The notes: a model not told the origin generated them from the sequence alone. A DNA stretch of 64,000 bases from Antarcticimicrobium sp033791545 (GCA_033791545.1 JASJGL010000020.1:28299-92298), one strand, 5' to 3'. Numbered from the stretch's first letter, positions 41,558-50,245 are shown. Numbers and translations: made by a program.

Positions 41558-42006
41558 GCGGTTACCTTTAGTTTCTCGCGGAAACTCTCTACGAACTGCG
41601 CTGCCAGTTGATCGGCCTTCTTGCGAAAGATGCCGAGCCCGAACTTGCCCAACCGGCCGGTGACCGAGACATCGGCCTCGTAGTCCACCCGCGTGCCGCC
41701 GGTGTCGGTCTCTTGCAGCCGCACGATGTTGTCGGAGCGCACAACGCTGGCCCGGGTGCCTTCGTCGCCAGATGTCCGCGAAATGATGGTGTGGGGCGCC
41801 TGCTCATCGGTCACCTCGACCAGAAGTTTGAACCGCGCCTTGATCGGGCCGACCTTTACCGAGACCTGTGCGCGGTAGGAGGTGTCATCGACTTGTTCGA
41901 CTGCCTCGCATCCCGGAATGCACTGGCCCATGATCTGAGGGTCGCGGATTTTTTCCCAGACTTCGCTGCGCGGGGCTGGAACCTCGAAATCACCTTCGAT
42001 CTTCAT
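41554..42006 (-). CDS. coxG: CoxG-family SRPBCC protein
   Basis: A 150-residue START/SRPBCC-fold protein beginning MKIEGDFEVPAPRSEVWEKIRDPQIMGQCIPGCE, the classic CoxG opening. CoxG proteins help anchor or mature CO-dehydrogenase-type molybdenum enzymes at the membrane. The C-terminus here (GLGIFRKKADQLAAQFVESFREKLK) is amphipathic but has no clear membrane helix. First gene of the 12-gene operon; its upstream region carries the TetR-type operator. Confidence 0.9.
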   Translation of the reverse strand: MKIEGDFEVPAPRSEVWEKIRDPQIMGQCIPGCEAVEQVDDTSYRAQVSVKVGPIKARFKLLVEVTDEQAPHTIISRTSGDEGTRASVVRSDNIVRLQETDTGGTRVDYEADVSVTGRLGKFGLGIFRKKADQLAAQFVESFREKLKVTA

Positions 42007-42107
42007 GTCTGCGGGCCCTGATACGGGTCGTTGCAGAGGAATTTGGACGGAGTCCGGCTGTGTTCTGGCACGGTCTTTTTCCCTGTGGCTGTGCGCTCTG
42101 ACGGCGC

Positions 42108-42178
42108 ATTAACGAATGACGTTCTCTAAAGAATGACGAGAAGCTTGATTCTGTCAATAGAGAATGTCATTCGTTAAT
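42108..42178. promoter_or_regulatory. Probable TetR operator: paired 21-bp inverted repeats around divergent promoters
   Basis: Arm 1 (42108-42128, ATTAACGAATGACGTTCTCT...) and arm 2 (42158-42178) are reverse complements over 21 bp with one mismatch, 29 nt apart. Each arm also contains the smaller dyad GAATGnCRTTC. A perfect TTGACA lies on the reverse strand at 42152-42157, just inside arm 2, as a -35 box for coxG. The layout fits autoregulation of the TetR gene and repression of the 12-gene operon. Confidence 0.75.
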
Positions 42179-42200
42179 GGTCGAGGCGGGAGAGGTGCAA

Positions 42201-42797
42201 ATGGCACGCCAGAAAAACGAGCATGTCCGGAAGGCCATCATGGATGCAGCGGACGCGCTGTTTATGGAAAAGGGCTATATCGCGACAACGATCAACAGTA
42301 TCGCCCGCGCGGCTGGCACGTCGCAGTCGAACGTCTATGTCTATTTCGCGTCGAAGATCGAGATTGCATTCGCGGTCTTTGACCCTTGGTTTCGGACCAA
42401 GATTCTGGAACTGGAGGCGCATGTCAGCGCGCAGAAAACGCCTGAAGCGAGCCTGCGTGCGTTGATCGACGGGCTGCTTTACGGAATTGCCGCTGATCGC
42501 TCGGGCCAGACGCTGACGCTGGTGCAGGCGCTCGCAACTGCCAAGCCCGGCGACGACTACACACCCGACCTGCTTTTATGGACACTATCGCGGATCCACA
42601 ACCTGATCGGATGCACCCTACCGGACTCTGATCAGGTTGAGCGCGAGGCGCTGACCCATGCGCTCATGCTGTCGTTTGACGGTATTGCGCTGCGTCAGAA
42701 CCTGCGGCGCGGCGAGATCGCGACAAGCCAATCGGTCGATGCGCTTTTCTTGATGGCGCAGGCGCTGCTGGATCGCGCCGGCCATATCGGGGAATAA
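42201..42797 (+). CDS. TetR-family transcriptional regulator
   Basis: A 198-residue regulator. The N-terminal HTH (ARAAGTSQSNVYVYFASKIEIAFAV, about residues 34-58) is typical TetR. The C-terminal ligand domain (SLRALIDGLLYGIAADRSGQTLTLVQALATAKPGDDY) is not diagnostic. GGGAGAGG precedes the ATG at 42201; an in-frame ATG at 42177 lies inside the operator and is rejected. It is divergent from coxG and probably represses the operon until substrate binds. Confidence 0.93.
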   Translation: MARQKNEHVRKAIMDAADALFMEKGYIATTINSIARAAGTSQSNVYVYFASKIEIAFAVFDPWFRTKILELEAHVSAQKTPEASLRALIDGLLYGIAADRSGQTLTLVQALATAKPGDDYTPDLLLWTLSRIHNLIGCTLPDSDQVEREALTHALMLSFDGIALRQNLRRGEIATSQSVDALFLMAQALLDRAGHIGE

Positions 42798-42994
42798 AAC
42801 CGCGTCGGCGGCAGTAATGGCGGGAATGCTGGCGCGCGGTACGGTGACGCCAATTGTGGGGGAGGGGATCGCCTCACGGCCGGTCCCCCTGTGTTCGATC
42901 ACAGATCGAAGCGGCCCCCCCAAGCTGAGGTCCGCGACCCATGGGCCATCCCCCCTCCGATTTACAGGCGAGAGGGAACAGGACGCCGTGATGT

Positions 42995-44515
42995 TCACCC
43001 CAGATGCATCGTTCCGGTGTCCATGAACCTTTGATGCCAGCTCAGGGCTTCGCCCGGCAGCGAGGGCGATTGCAGGCCATAGGCGCCTTTCTTTGCGCGT
43101 TCGAAATAGTCCTGCAGCATCGGGCGATACTCGGGGTGGGCGCAGTTTTCGATGATGACCTTGGCGCGCTGTTTGGGCGACAGGCCGCGCAGGTCGGCCA
43201 AGCCTTGCTCTGTCACGATGACCTGCACGTCCTGGCTGATGTGGTCGACGTGGCTGGCCTGCGGTACGATGGCCGAGATCGCGCCATTCTTGGCGATCGA
43301 CGGGGTCAGGAAGATCGACACATAGGCATTGCGGGCAAAGTCGCCTGAGCCGCCGATGCCGTTCTGGATGCGCGAGCCCATGATGTGGGTCGAGTTGACG
43401 TTCCCGAAGATGTCGGCCTCGATCATGCCGTTCATGGCAAGGCAGCCAAGGCGGCGGATCAGTTCGGGGTGATTGGAAATCTCCTGCGGGCGCAGAATGA
43501 TCTTGTCACGATAACGCGCCATATCGGCGTTGAGCTGCGCCGCCGCATCCGGGCTAAGCGAAAAGGCCGTCGCCGAAGCCACCCGCAGGCGACCGGAGGA
43601 AATCAGATCCAGCATGCCGTCCTGAAGAACCTCGGTAAAGGCCGAGAGGTTTTCGAACGGTCCGTCAACCAGACCGGCAAGAACGGCATTGGCAATATTG
43701 CCGACGCCCGATTGCAACGGCAGCAGCGATTGCGGCAGGCGTCCGCGGGCGACCTCGTGGCGGAAGAACTCCATCAGGTGCCCGGCGATCGCGCGCGCGG
43801 TTTGGTCGGGCGGCGCAAAGGGGGCGTTCCGGTCCGGTGCTTCGGTCTTGACGACGGCGACCACCTTGTCGGGATCGCACCTCAGATACGGTTCGCCGAT
43901 CCGGTCGTCGGCCCGGATCAGGGGGATCGGGACGCGGTTGGGCGGCAGGGCTGTGCCATAATAGATGTCGTGCATGCCTTCCAGATGGGGGCTTTGCCAA
44001 CTGTTGACCTCAAGAATGATCTGGCGGGCGCAGTCGATCCAGGTCTTGTTGTTGCCGACCGAGGACGACGGGATCAGGGAACCATCCTCCCGGATGCCTG
44101 CGACCTCGATCACGGCGGTGTCGAGCGGGCCGAGAAAGCCCTCCCAAACCATCGGGGCAACCTGGCTGAGGTGCATGTCGAAGTAATCCATCTCGCCGCG
44201 ATTGACCTTTTCGCGCACGATCGGGTCCGAGTTGTAGGGAAACCGGAATTCGATCCCGTCCGCCTCGGCCAGTGCGCCGTCGAGTTCCGGCCCGGTTGAG
44301 GCGCCGGTCCAGACTTTGACCTTGAAAGGATTGCCGGCGGCATGTTCGGCTTCGATGCGGTGGGCCAGCGCCCGGGGCACGACCTTGGGATACCCGGAGC
44401 CGGTGAACCCGCTCATCCCGATCGTGGCACCTGAGGGGATAAGGGCCGCAGCCTCTTCGCCGGTGGTGATCTTGGCGCGCAGGGCGTCACTGGCTATCCG
44501 GTCGCTCGTCGACAT
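42995..44515 (-). CDS. Acetyl-CoA hydrolase/succinate CoA-transferase family protein
   Basis: A 506-residue CoA-transferase of the acetyl-CoA hydrolase/transferase family, which moves CoA between succinate and acetate or propionate. Motifs: TIGMSGFTGSGYPKVVP (about 33-49), LQSGVGNIANAVLAGL, GMIEADIFGNVNSTHIMGSR, NGIGGSGDFARNAY and AHPEYRPMLQDYFERA. The start at 44515 fits the family; the open frame continues 60 codons upstream without a ribosome site. It is convergent with the TetR gene and separated from the next operon by 383 nt, so it is probably its own transcription unit. Confidence 0.92.
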   Translation of the reverse strand: MSTSDRIASDALRAKITTGEEAAALIPSGATIGMSGFTGSGYPKVVPRALAHRIEAEHAAGNPFKVKVWTGASTGPELDGALAEADGIEFRFPYNSDPIVREKVNRGEMDYFDMHLSQVAPMVWEGFLGPLDTAVIEVAGIREDGSLIPSSSVGNNKTWIDCARQIILEVNSWQSPHLEGMHDIYYGTALPPNRVPIPLIRADDRIGEPYLRCDPDKVVAVVKTEAPDRNAPFAPPDQTARAIAGHLMEFFRHEVARGRLPQSLLPLQSGVGNIANAVLAGLVDGPFENLSAFTEVLQDGMLDLISSGRLRVASATAFSLSPDAAAQLNADMARYRDKIILRPQEISNHPELIRRLGCLAMNGMIEADIFGNVNSTHIMGSRIQNGIGGSGDFARNAYVSIFLTPSIAKNGAISAIVPQASHVDHISQDVQVIVTEQGLADLRGLSPKQRAKVIIENCAHPEYRPMLQDYFERAKKGAYGLQSPSLPGEALSWHQRFMDTGTMHLG

Positions 44516-44898
44516 CTGAATTCCTCGTTCGTAAGGGCGAAGCCAACCCAGCTTGGACCGGCCGCTTCTTTCCGCGCCCTGTCTTTCGCGCGTTCCTGTG
44601 CGAAAGACAAGGCGTGGAGGGCTGTGCCGTTGGGGGATATAGGGTCGCAGGGCATGGCCGGCTGGACGCCCCGACAGCGCCAAGATCGTTCGCATGGCCT
44701 GAAAGTATCGCGGGAAACGGGACGTCGCACCTTGGGCTAAGGGGGGATATGTCGCCGTCGAGCGCCCGAATGGAGGCGCGCAGAATGTCTTGGGGCGGGC
44801 GCGCAGTTTCGCACGCCACCCCGCGCCCGTCCCCGGCTATACCGGCGCAGGGGACGGGCGTTTCTACATCACGGACCAGGACACTTCGAAGAGCGTCC
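44516..44898. promoter_or_regulatory. 383-nt gene-free region: CoA-transferase promoter and terminator of the LIV-2 operon
   Basis: No gene is seen. A perfect 10-bp inverted repeat TGTCTTTCGC/GCGAAAGACA (44580-44589 and 44600-44609, 10-nt spacer) lies 65 nt upstream of the CoA-transferase start. An 11-bp stem (44824-44834 with 44850-44860, 15-nt loop) lies 38 nt after the stop of the alpha/beta hydrolase gene. Confidence 0.55.
44824..44860 (-). terminator. Terminator-like hairpin after the alpha/beta hydrolase gene
   Basis: CGCCCGTCCCC (44824-44834) pairs perfectly over 11 bp with 44850-44860, 15-nt loop. On the reverse strand no U-run follows; on the forward strand TTTCT does. It likely marks the end of the leftward nine-gene operon. 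Confidence 0.45.
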
Positions 44899-45723
44899 TC
44901 AACCGATTTGGTCCATCTCCATGAAGCGTTTCAGGTAGGGGTCGAAAACGGCGGGCGCCTCCCAGAATGGCGCGTGTCCGATGCCCTTCAGGCGATGAAC
45001 CTGACCTTCCCAAAGGGTCTTGTAGGGCAAAGCGGCAATGAAGTCGTTGTTGATGAACACATCGTCTTCACCGTTGACGATGGCCAGCGGCACCTTGGCG
45101 TTGATCGCGACTTCCTGTTGATCGGCCGAGGCCGGATCGGTGATCCGCGAGAACATCAACTCACGCGCGCGCCCATCGGTGCGTGCAACGCAGTCGAGAA
45201 GAAAGGGTTCGAACGGCGCGTTGTCGCCGCAGGTGGAATGGGCGTAGTCGGAGACATCCTGTTGCGTAAACGCGGCCTGACCGGCCAGATGCATATGTGG
45301 GCTGGGCCGAAAGCCGGCGTTGACCGAGTCATCCGTTTGCGTAAAGGGCGGCGAGCCGGTGATCATCAGCCGGTTCACGGCCTCGGTCTGTGCCAGCATT
45401 TCAAGCCCGATATGCCCGCCCAGAGACCAGCCCAGCACGGCATAAGACGGGATGTCGAGCGCCTTCATGACCTCGATCGCGGTTTCGCCGTAGCCGGGCA
45501 TCCAGTAGGTTTTCAGGGGGTCGGGCGCATCGCCACTTTCGCCATGGCCGGGCAGATCCAGCGCGATACAGCGAAATTTCCGGCCGATTTCACCCTCGAG
45601 CTGATTTCGAAAGACCTGTCGGCAGGAGGAATTTCCATGGATCAAAAGGAGCGGCGGCCCGGCGCTTTCGCTGTCCGAAACGGCGATCTTGGCGTGCGTT
45701 GTCTCGATGGTATGTGTTTTCAC
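44899..45723 (-). CDS. Alpha/beta-fold hydrolase
   Basis: A 274-residue hydrolase. Oxyanion-hole area LLLIHGNSSCRQVF, DLPGHGESGD, nucleophile elbow GWSLGGHIG (Ser near 97), acid in NGEDDVF (about 225) and His in KGIGHAPFWE (about 253). The catalytic triad is complete. It is the last gene of a LIV-type importer operon that also encodes three amide-cleaving enzymes, so an ester, lactone or amide of the imported compound is a likely substrate. It follows livM by 11 nt. Confidence 0.9.
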   Translation of the reverse strand: MKTHTIETTHAKIAVSDSESAGPPLLLIHGNSSCRQVFRNQLEGEIGRKFRCIALDLPGHGESGDAPDPLKTYWMPGYGETAIEVMKALDIPSYAVLGWSLGGHIGLEMLAQTEAVNRLMITGSPPFTQTDDSVNAGFRPSPHMHLAGQAAFTQQDVSDYAHSTCGDNAPFEPFLLDCVARTDGRARELMFSRITDPASADQQEVAINAKVPLAIVNGEDDVFINNDFIAALPYKTLWEGQVHRLKGIGHAPFWEAPAVFDPYLKRFMEMDQIG

Positions 45724-45734
45724 GATGTTCCCCG

Positions 45735-46691
45735 TCAGTTTTTATGGCTGCGATTGATAAGTCGGCTGAAGATGTCGATGGCCCCGCTTGGGGCGATGCG
45801 CAGCACCAGCACCATTGCGACGGCGACCACGATGAAGCGGGCCTCTTCCAGACCGCGCACCCCGGCCATTGCCTCGGTCGCGAAGGTCAGGGCGAGTGCC
45901 GCAAAGACCGGCCCCAAGATCGAGCCGGCGCCGCCGATCAGCACCATCGACAGCACCAGTGTTCCGATTGAAAAGCCAAAGACCTCGGGCGAGGCGACCC
46001 GCAGGTAAATCGCGTAGAAGCCGCCGATGACCCCGGTGAACACCGCAGAGGCCACCAGGACCAGAACCCGTTGGCGTGCAACCGAAATTCCGCGCGCAGT
46101 GGCGTATTCAGGATTGTCCCGAATCGCGCGCAGGGAGCGGCCGAACGGAGAGGAGGCAACAAACAACAGGACGATGACAGAGACCGTGAGCAAGGCCAAG
46201 CCCAGATAGTAATAGCCAAGTTTGAAGTCGCGGATGAAACTGTAGTCGCCGATTTTCAGGTATGGCAACCGCACCAGCCCTTCCGCGCCGCCGGTCAGAT
46301 CACCCTGGCTTAGCACGATTTGCATGCACAGTTGCCCGAAGGCGAAGGTCACCAGCACGACATAGATCCCCTTGAGCCGTGCAACCGGTAGGGCGATGAG
46401 CAGCGCCGAGAGCGCGGCTGTCACGCCGCCGGCGAATATCGCGATCCAGGGCGAGAAGTCCAAGGCTGTGGTGAGGATCGCGGCGGTATATACGCCGATC
46501 CCGAAAAAGGCGAGGTGGCCGAAGTTGAACAGCCCCCCGATGCCCAGGCTGAGATCCCAGTTGACCGCCACGGTCGCGTAGATGAAGGCGATGATGAAGA
46601 CGTGGCGCGTGTAGCTGTCCTGCACGACCAGCGGGATCAGGAGCAGGACAACCAGACCGGCGAGGGCGAAAAGACGTTGTTTGCGGGTCAT
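45735..46691 (-). CDS. ABC transporter permease, LivM type (importer 2)
   Basis: A 318-residue inner-membrane permease. WDLSLGIGGLFNFGHLAFFGIGVYTAAIL, RLKGIYVVLVTFAFGQLCMQIVLSQGDLTGGAEGL and SSPFGRSLRAIRDNPEYATARGISV are typical LivM. About eight to ten membrane helices. The ATG at 46691 overlaps livH by 4 nt. It is only distantly like the LivM of importer 1, so the two systems are not a recent duplication. Confidence 0.93.
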   Translation of the reverse strand: MTRKQRLFALAGLVVLLLIPLVVQDSYTRHVFIIAFIYATVAVNWDLSLGIGGLFNFGHLAFFGIGVYTAAILTTALDFSPWIAIFAGGVTAALSALLIALPVARLKGIYVVLVTFAFGQLCMQIVLSQGDLTGGAEGLVRLPYLKIGDYSFIRDFKLGYYYLGLALLTVSVIVLLFVASSPFGRSLRAIRDNPEYATARGISVARQRVLVLVASAVFTGVIGGFYAIYLRVASPEVFGFSIGTLVLSMVLIGGAGSILGPVFAALALTFATEAMAGVRGLEEARFIVVAVAMVLVLRIAPSGAIDIFSRLINRSHKN

Positions 46692-47557
46692 GATGCTTTT
46701 CCAAAAAGGCCGTTCGGTCGGAAGATGAGAACCAGAATAAGGCCGACAAAGAGGACAGAGGGGGTCCAGTACAGGCCGAGCCAAAGGATCAGCAGCGCCT
46801 CGATAAGCCCGATGACATAGGCGGCCCCAGCCGTCGCGCCGAGGCTGCCCAACCCACCGAAAATGACGACGATCATCGCATTGACGAGAGGGTCTGCCCC
46901 GAGACCGGGGGTGATGAAGCGGATGGAGCCGAGCAGCACCCCGGTGAGCCCGGCGAGGGCAGCGGACAGCCCGAAGGCGAGCGAAAACGTGCGCGGCACG
47001 TCGATGCCAATAAGCGCGGCGGCATCCTGGTTCTGCCCGACGGCGCGCAACGAACGCCCGCTTCTGGTGCGCCCGGTGTACCACCAGAGCCCGGCCAGAA
47101 CTGCGGGTGCGAGCACGATGATCAGGGCTTCGTGCGACGAGACCGGCGCGCCGAAAATGCTGACCTGCCCATCAATGACACGCGGCAATTGCTTGAGCCG
47201 GGGGCCCCAGATCATTGAGATTCCTCGCTCGATGATGGTCGAGGCCGCAAGCGTGGTCATGACGGTGATCAGCATCATGTTGCGGCTCTCGTAGAAGGGG
47301 CGCACCAGCAACAGTTCGATGAGGACGCCCGCGATGGCCGCCGCCCCGACGCCGGCGACAAAGCCAAGCGCGACGCCTAGCCCAAGCTGCTCTGTCACCG
47401 TCCAGGCGACATAGGCGCCCAGCGTCATGAGGGCGCCATGGGCAAAGTTGAAAACGCCAAGCGTGCTCCAAACGAGGCTCAGGCCAGAGGCCATCAGTGC
47501 GTAAAGGGAGCCAAGGAGCAGGCCGGACACGAGTGTGGGAATGAGAACGCCGTCCAT
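46688..47557 (-). CDS. ABC transporter permease, LivH type (importer 2)
   Basis: A 289-residue permease with LivH motifs GLLLGSLYALMASGLSLVWSTLGVFNFAHGALMTLGAY near the start and VIFGGLGSLGATAGAAYVIGLIEALL near the end. Its start overlaps the stop of livF by 1 nt. The order SBP-G-F-H-M here differs from SBP-H-M-G-F in importer 1. Confidence 0.94.
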   Translation of the reverse strand: MDGVLIPTLVSGLLLGSLYALMASGLSLVWSTLGVFNFAHGALMTLGAYVAWTVTEQLGLGVALGFVAGVGAAAIAGVLIELLLVRPFYESRNMMLITVMTTLAASTIIERGISMIWGPRLKQLPRVIDGQVSIFGAPVSSHEALIIVLAPAVLAGLWWYTGRTRSGRSLRAVGQNQDAAALIGIDVPRTFSLAFGLSAALAGLTGVLLGSIRFITPGLGADPLVNAMIVVIFGGLGSLGATAGAAYVIGLIEALLILWLGLYWTPSVLFVGLILVLIFRPNGLFGKAS

Positions 47558-48279
47558 TAGTGAGCCTGTTCTCCAAAATACATATCCATGATGGCCTTGT
47601 GATCTGGGGCATTGTCGCGATCAATTTCACGCGCCACTTCGCCCTGTTCGATGAGGTAGAGGCGATCTGTAAGCGCCAGCAGGAACTCGACGTCTTGCTC
47701 GACGACGATGAGCGGCACGCCCTTCGCGGCAATGGCGGCGATCGCCTCACGCAACTCTCCCTTGAGCCGCGGCGACAAGCCAAGCGTTGGTTCGTCCAGG
47801 ATCAAAAGGCGGGGCGCGCACATGAGGGCGCAGCCGATAGAGAGCATCTGTCGCTCGCCGCCGGAAAGCGTGCGGGCCAGTTGCCGGCGTCGCTCTGCGA
47901 GGCGCGGAAATAGCGCGTGCACCTCTTCAAGGCGGGTTTTCCACCCGTCGCGGGCCGGCGGGCTGAAGGCCGAGAGTTGCAGCGTCTCTTCAACGCCCAT
48001 GTCGCCAAAAAGCGTGTTGCCTTGCTGGGCCTGCACCAGCCCCGCCGTGACGATGGTCGACGGCTTTGCCCGTGTGATGTCCTTGCCGTCAAACACGATC
48101 TGCCCTGATGTCGGGCGCAGAAGGCCCGAAACCATGCGCAAAAGTGTTGTTTTCCCGTGGCCGTTCGGGCCGAACAGGCCAATCGCTTCGCCGCTGTCGA
48201 GGTGAATATCAATCCCGTGCAGCACCGGCACCGCACCATAGCCGCCGTGAATGCCTTTGACGTCCAGCAATGTGCTCAT
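47557..48279 (-). CDS. ABC transporter ATPase, LivF type (importer 2)
   Basis: A 240-residue ATPase: Walker A GPNGHGKTTLLR, signature TLSGGERQMLSIGCAL, Walker B LLILDEPTLGLSP, and VEQDVEFL at the switch position. The Walker A has His where Ala or Ser is usual. Overlaps livG by 4 nt and livH by 1 nt. Confidence 0.94.
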   Translation of the reverse strand: MSTLLDVKGIHGGYGAVPVLHGIDIHLDSGEAIGLFGPNGHGKTTLLRMVSGLLRPTSGQIVFDGKDITRAKPSTIVTAGLVQAQQGNTLFGDMGVEETLQLSAFSPPARDGWKTRLEEVHALFPRLAERRRQLARTLSGGERQMLSIGCALMCAPRLLILDEPTLGLSPRLKGELREAIAAIAAKGVPLIVVEQDVEFLLALTDRLYLIEQGEVAREIDRDNAPDHKAIMDMYFGEQAH

Positions 48280-49019
48280 GCTGCGGCCCCTCCGAGATAG
48301 GCTTCGACGACGCGCGGGTCGCGGATCACCTCTTGCGGGGCACCTTGTGTCAGCACCGCGCCCTGGTTGAGAACCAGAAGCCTTTGACTGACAGAGAGGA
48401 GAAGCCCGAGAACATGTTCGATGATCAAGATCGTGACGCCGGTGTCATTGACCGCAAAGAGCAGTTCGTCCAGCGCCGCGATTTCCGGGCGTGTCAGGCC
48501 TGACGCGGGTTCGTCCAGCATGAGAATATCGGGTTTTGCCACCAGCGCCGAGGCGATCATCAGTTGCTTTTTGCCGTAAACGGAAAGATCCGCCGTTTCC
48601 ATGTCGCGTCGGTCCTGTTCGAATTTGACAATATCCAACGCCTCTTCGGTCGCGTCGCGGGCGGCCGAGCCATGCAACCCGGCGCCGTAGTGGCCGCCCA
48701 GAGACACCGTTTCGCGCGCGGTAAGATCGGGGAATTCGGCGTCCTTCTGAAAGGTCCGGGCAAGCCCGGAGCGAAATATCTTGTAGGGGCTCTGTTTTTC
48801 GATCTGTTCACCCTTGAAGCGGATTTCCCCTTTGGTCGGACCAAAGGGGATACCGGTAATGCAGTTGAAAAGGGTGCTCTTGCCGGATCCATTCGGTCCT
48901 GCCACGCCAAAGATTTCGCCGCGCGTCACGGTGAAGCTGACGTCGTTTACTGCGGTGAGGCCACCGAACTTTTTGGTGACCCCCTTGAGGTCGAGAATGG
49001 GATCCGGCACTGGCATCAC
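48276..49019 (-). CDS. ABC transporter ATPase, LivG type (importer 2), with unusual signature motif
   Basis: A 247-residue ATPase. Walker A GPNGSGKSTLF, LARTFQKDAEFPDLTARE as the LivG Q-loop, Walker B DILMLDEPASGLTRPE, switch IIEHV. The ABC signature reads LSVYGKKQLMIA in place of the usual LSYGQQRRLEIA/LSGGQ form, so it diverges at the key Gly positions. Overlaps the binding-protein stop by 4 nt. Confidence 0.92.
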   Translation of the reverse strand: MMPVPDPILDLKGVTKKFGGLTAVNDVSFTVTRGEIFGVAGPNGSGKSTLFNCITGIPFGPTKGEIRFKGEQIEKQSPYKIFRSGLARTFQKDAEFPDLTARETVSLGGHYGAGLHGSAARDATEEALDIVKFEQDRRDMETADLSVYGKKQLMIASALVAKPDILMLDEPASGLTRPEIAALDELLFAVNDTGVTILIIEHVLGLLLSVSQRLLVLNQGAVLTQGAPQEVIRDPRVVEAYLGGAAA

Positions 49020-50245
49020 TCCATCCAGGGCGGCGTCATGAACGCGCCGTCAGCGTAGCCTTCGGGTGCAAAGAGCACGCGCTTGCCGTCCTGGATCTGG
49101 TAGAATTGCAGCGGGATATTGTCGTTCCCCTGCACCGCGAGATGCGTTGCGGGGTCAAATTCCAGCTTGCCCGAAGCGGTATCCTTTGACGCGGCTCCGA
49201 TCCATTCGCCGATGGCAACGCGCTCGTTCGGATCGCCAATCGCGGCGAGCGCATCGGCATAGAGCATGACCTCTTCATAGAGCACGGGTCCGTATGTTCC
49301 CGGCTCGTTGCCGAAGGCCGCGACATAATCGGACACCACCTGTTTGGCCCGGTCCGACGCGCTGGTCGGGAGCACACCGCCGAGCAGGTTGTACAGTACA
49401 CCAGAGCTTGCGTCCTGCGTCAGGTCGAGAAACTCCGGGACAGATGGCGCGTATTGGATGAAGACGAGGCTATTGGTTGGCTGCTCCATGAACTGCGACA
49501 TGAACGCCGCCGCGTTGCCGGACAGATAGTCGGTGTTGATGATGATCGCAGGCGGGTTCTGACGCACCTTTGCAAGGAACCCGCGCCAGTCACCGATTTC
49601 CCCAAATGGAACCAGATCGTTGACCGTGACCTCCCAGCCGGCACCGCTAAAGCTTTCGAACAGCCCTTCGGCGATTGTCTTGGAATAGGGATTGTCCGAG
49701 GAGATGATCGCGACCGTCTGGCTTTTCAGGCTGAGGGCGTCGCTGCTGGCCAGGGAGTCGATGACCGGCAGAACACCCGTGTTATAGGCGTCAAAAGACG
49801 GCGTGAAGGACCAGATGGTCGGAAAGGCACCGGGGTCTTCCGAGATGATATCGCGGGTCTGCGCCGAGTTGGCCGAGACGAGATAGATCATCTCTTGCTC
49901 CGACATCATCTCGATCTCGAAGTTTGAACCAGAGGCATAGCCCGTCACGATTGCGCCCATTTCGCGATCGCCCAGAAGGCGTTCGGCGGCGGTGGCGACG
50001 GCGGCCGCACTCTGATCCGCGGCGTCGCCGACCGAGAGTTCGAAGCTGTAGCCCGCGATGCCGCCGGCCGCGTTCAGTTGATCGACAGCAAGCTGGGCGC
50101 CATTCACCATTTCCTGACCGTCTGCAGCAGCAGGCCCGGAGACCGGCGCAAGAACGCCGATCTTGACCACTTTGTCTTGCGCAAACGCAGGAACGCCCAG
50201 AACCGCGACAAGTGCGGTGGTGGCGAGAAAGGATCTTCTTTTCAT
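49016..50245 (-). CDS. ABC transporter substrate-binding protein, LivK/amide type (importer 2)
   Basis: A 409-residue periplasmic protein, signal peptide MKRRSFLATTALVAVLGVPAFAQ (an RR pair plus hydrophobic stretch; Sec or weak Tat). The fold starts VVKIGVLAPVSGPAAADGQEMVNGAQLAVDQLNAAGG, a classic type I binding protein. The start at 50245 is chosen because GGAG lies 9 nt before it; an ATG at 50260 has no ribosome site. It follows the M20 deacylase gene by 41 nt. Confidence 0.93.
   Translation of the reverse strand: MKRRSFLATTALVAVLGVPAFAQDKVVKIGVLAPVSGPAAADGQEMVNGAQLAVDQLNAAGGIAGYSFELSVGDAADQSAAAVATAAERLLGDREMGAIVTGYASGSNFEIEMMSEQEMIYLVSANSAQTRDIISEDPGAFPTIWSFTPSFDAYNTGVLPVIDSLASSDALSLKSQTVAIISSDNPYSKTIAEGLFESFSGAGWEVTVNDLVPFGEIGDWRGFLAKVRQNPPAIIINTDYLSGNAAAFMSQFMEQPTNSLVFIQYAPSVPEFLDLTQDASSGVLYNLLGGVLPTSASDRAKQVVSDYVAAFGNEPGTYGPVLYEEVMLYADALAAIGDPNERVAIGEWIGAASKDTASGKLEFDPATHLAVQGNDNIPLQFYQIQDGKRVLFAPEGYADGAFMTPPWME

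Noticed and set aside
37918..42006. Carbon-monoxide dehydrogenase (coxGMSL)
   Set aside because: The gene order fits, but the large-subunit loop is AFRGFG and not the AYRCSFR of form I or AYRGAGR of form II enzymes, so it is a general molybdenum hydroxylase.
44899..45723. N-formylmaleamate deformylase (NicD) identity
   Set aside because: Only the alpha/beta hydrolase fold and the presence of other amidases suggest it; from memory the opening and cap-region sequence do not resemble NicD.
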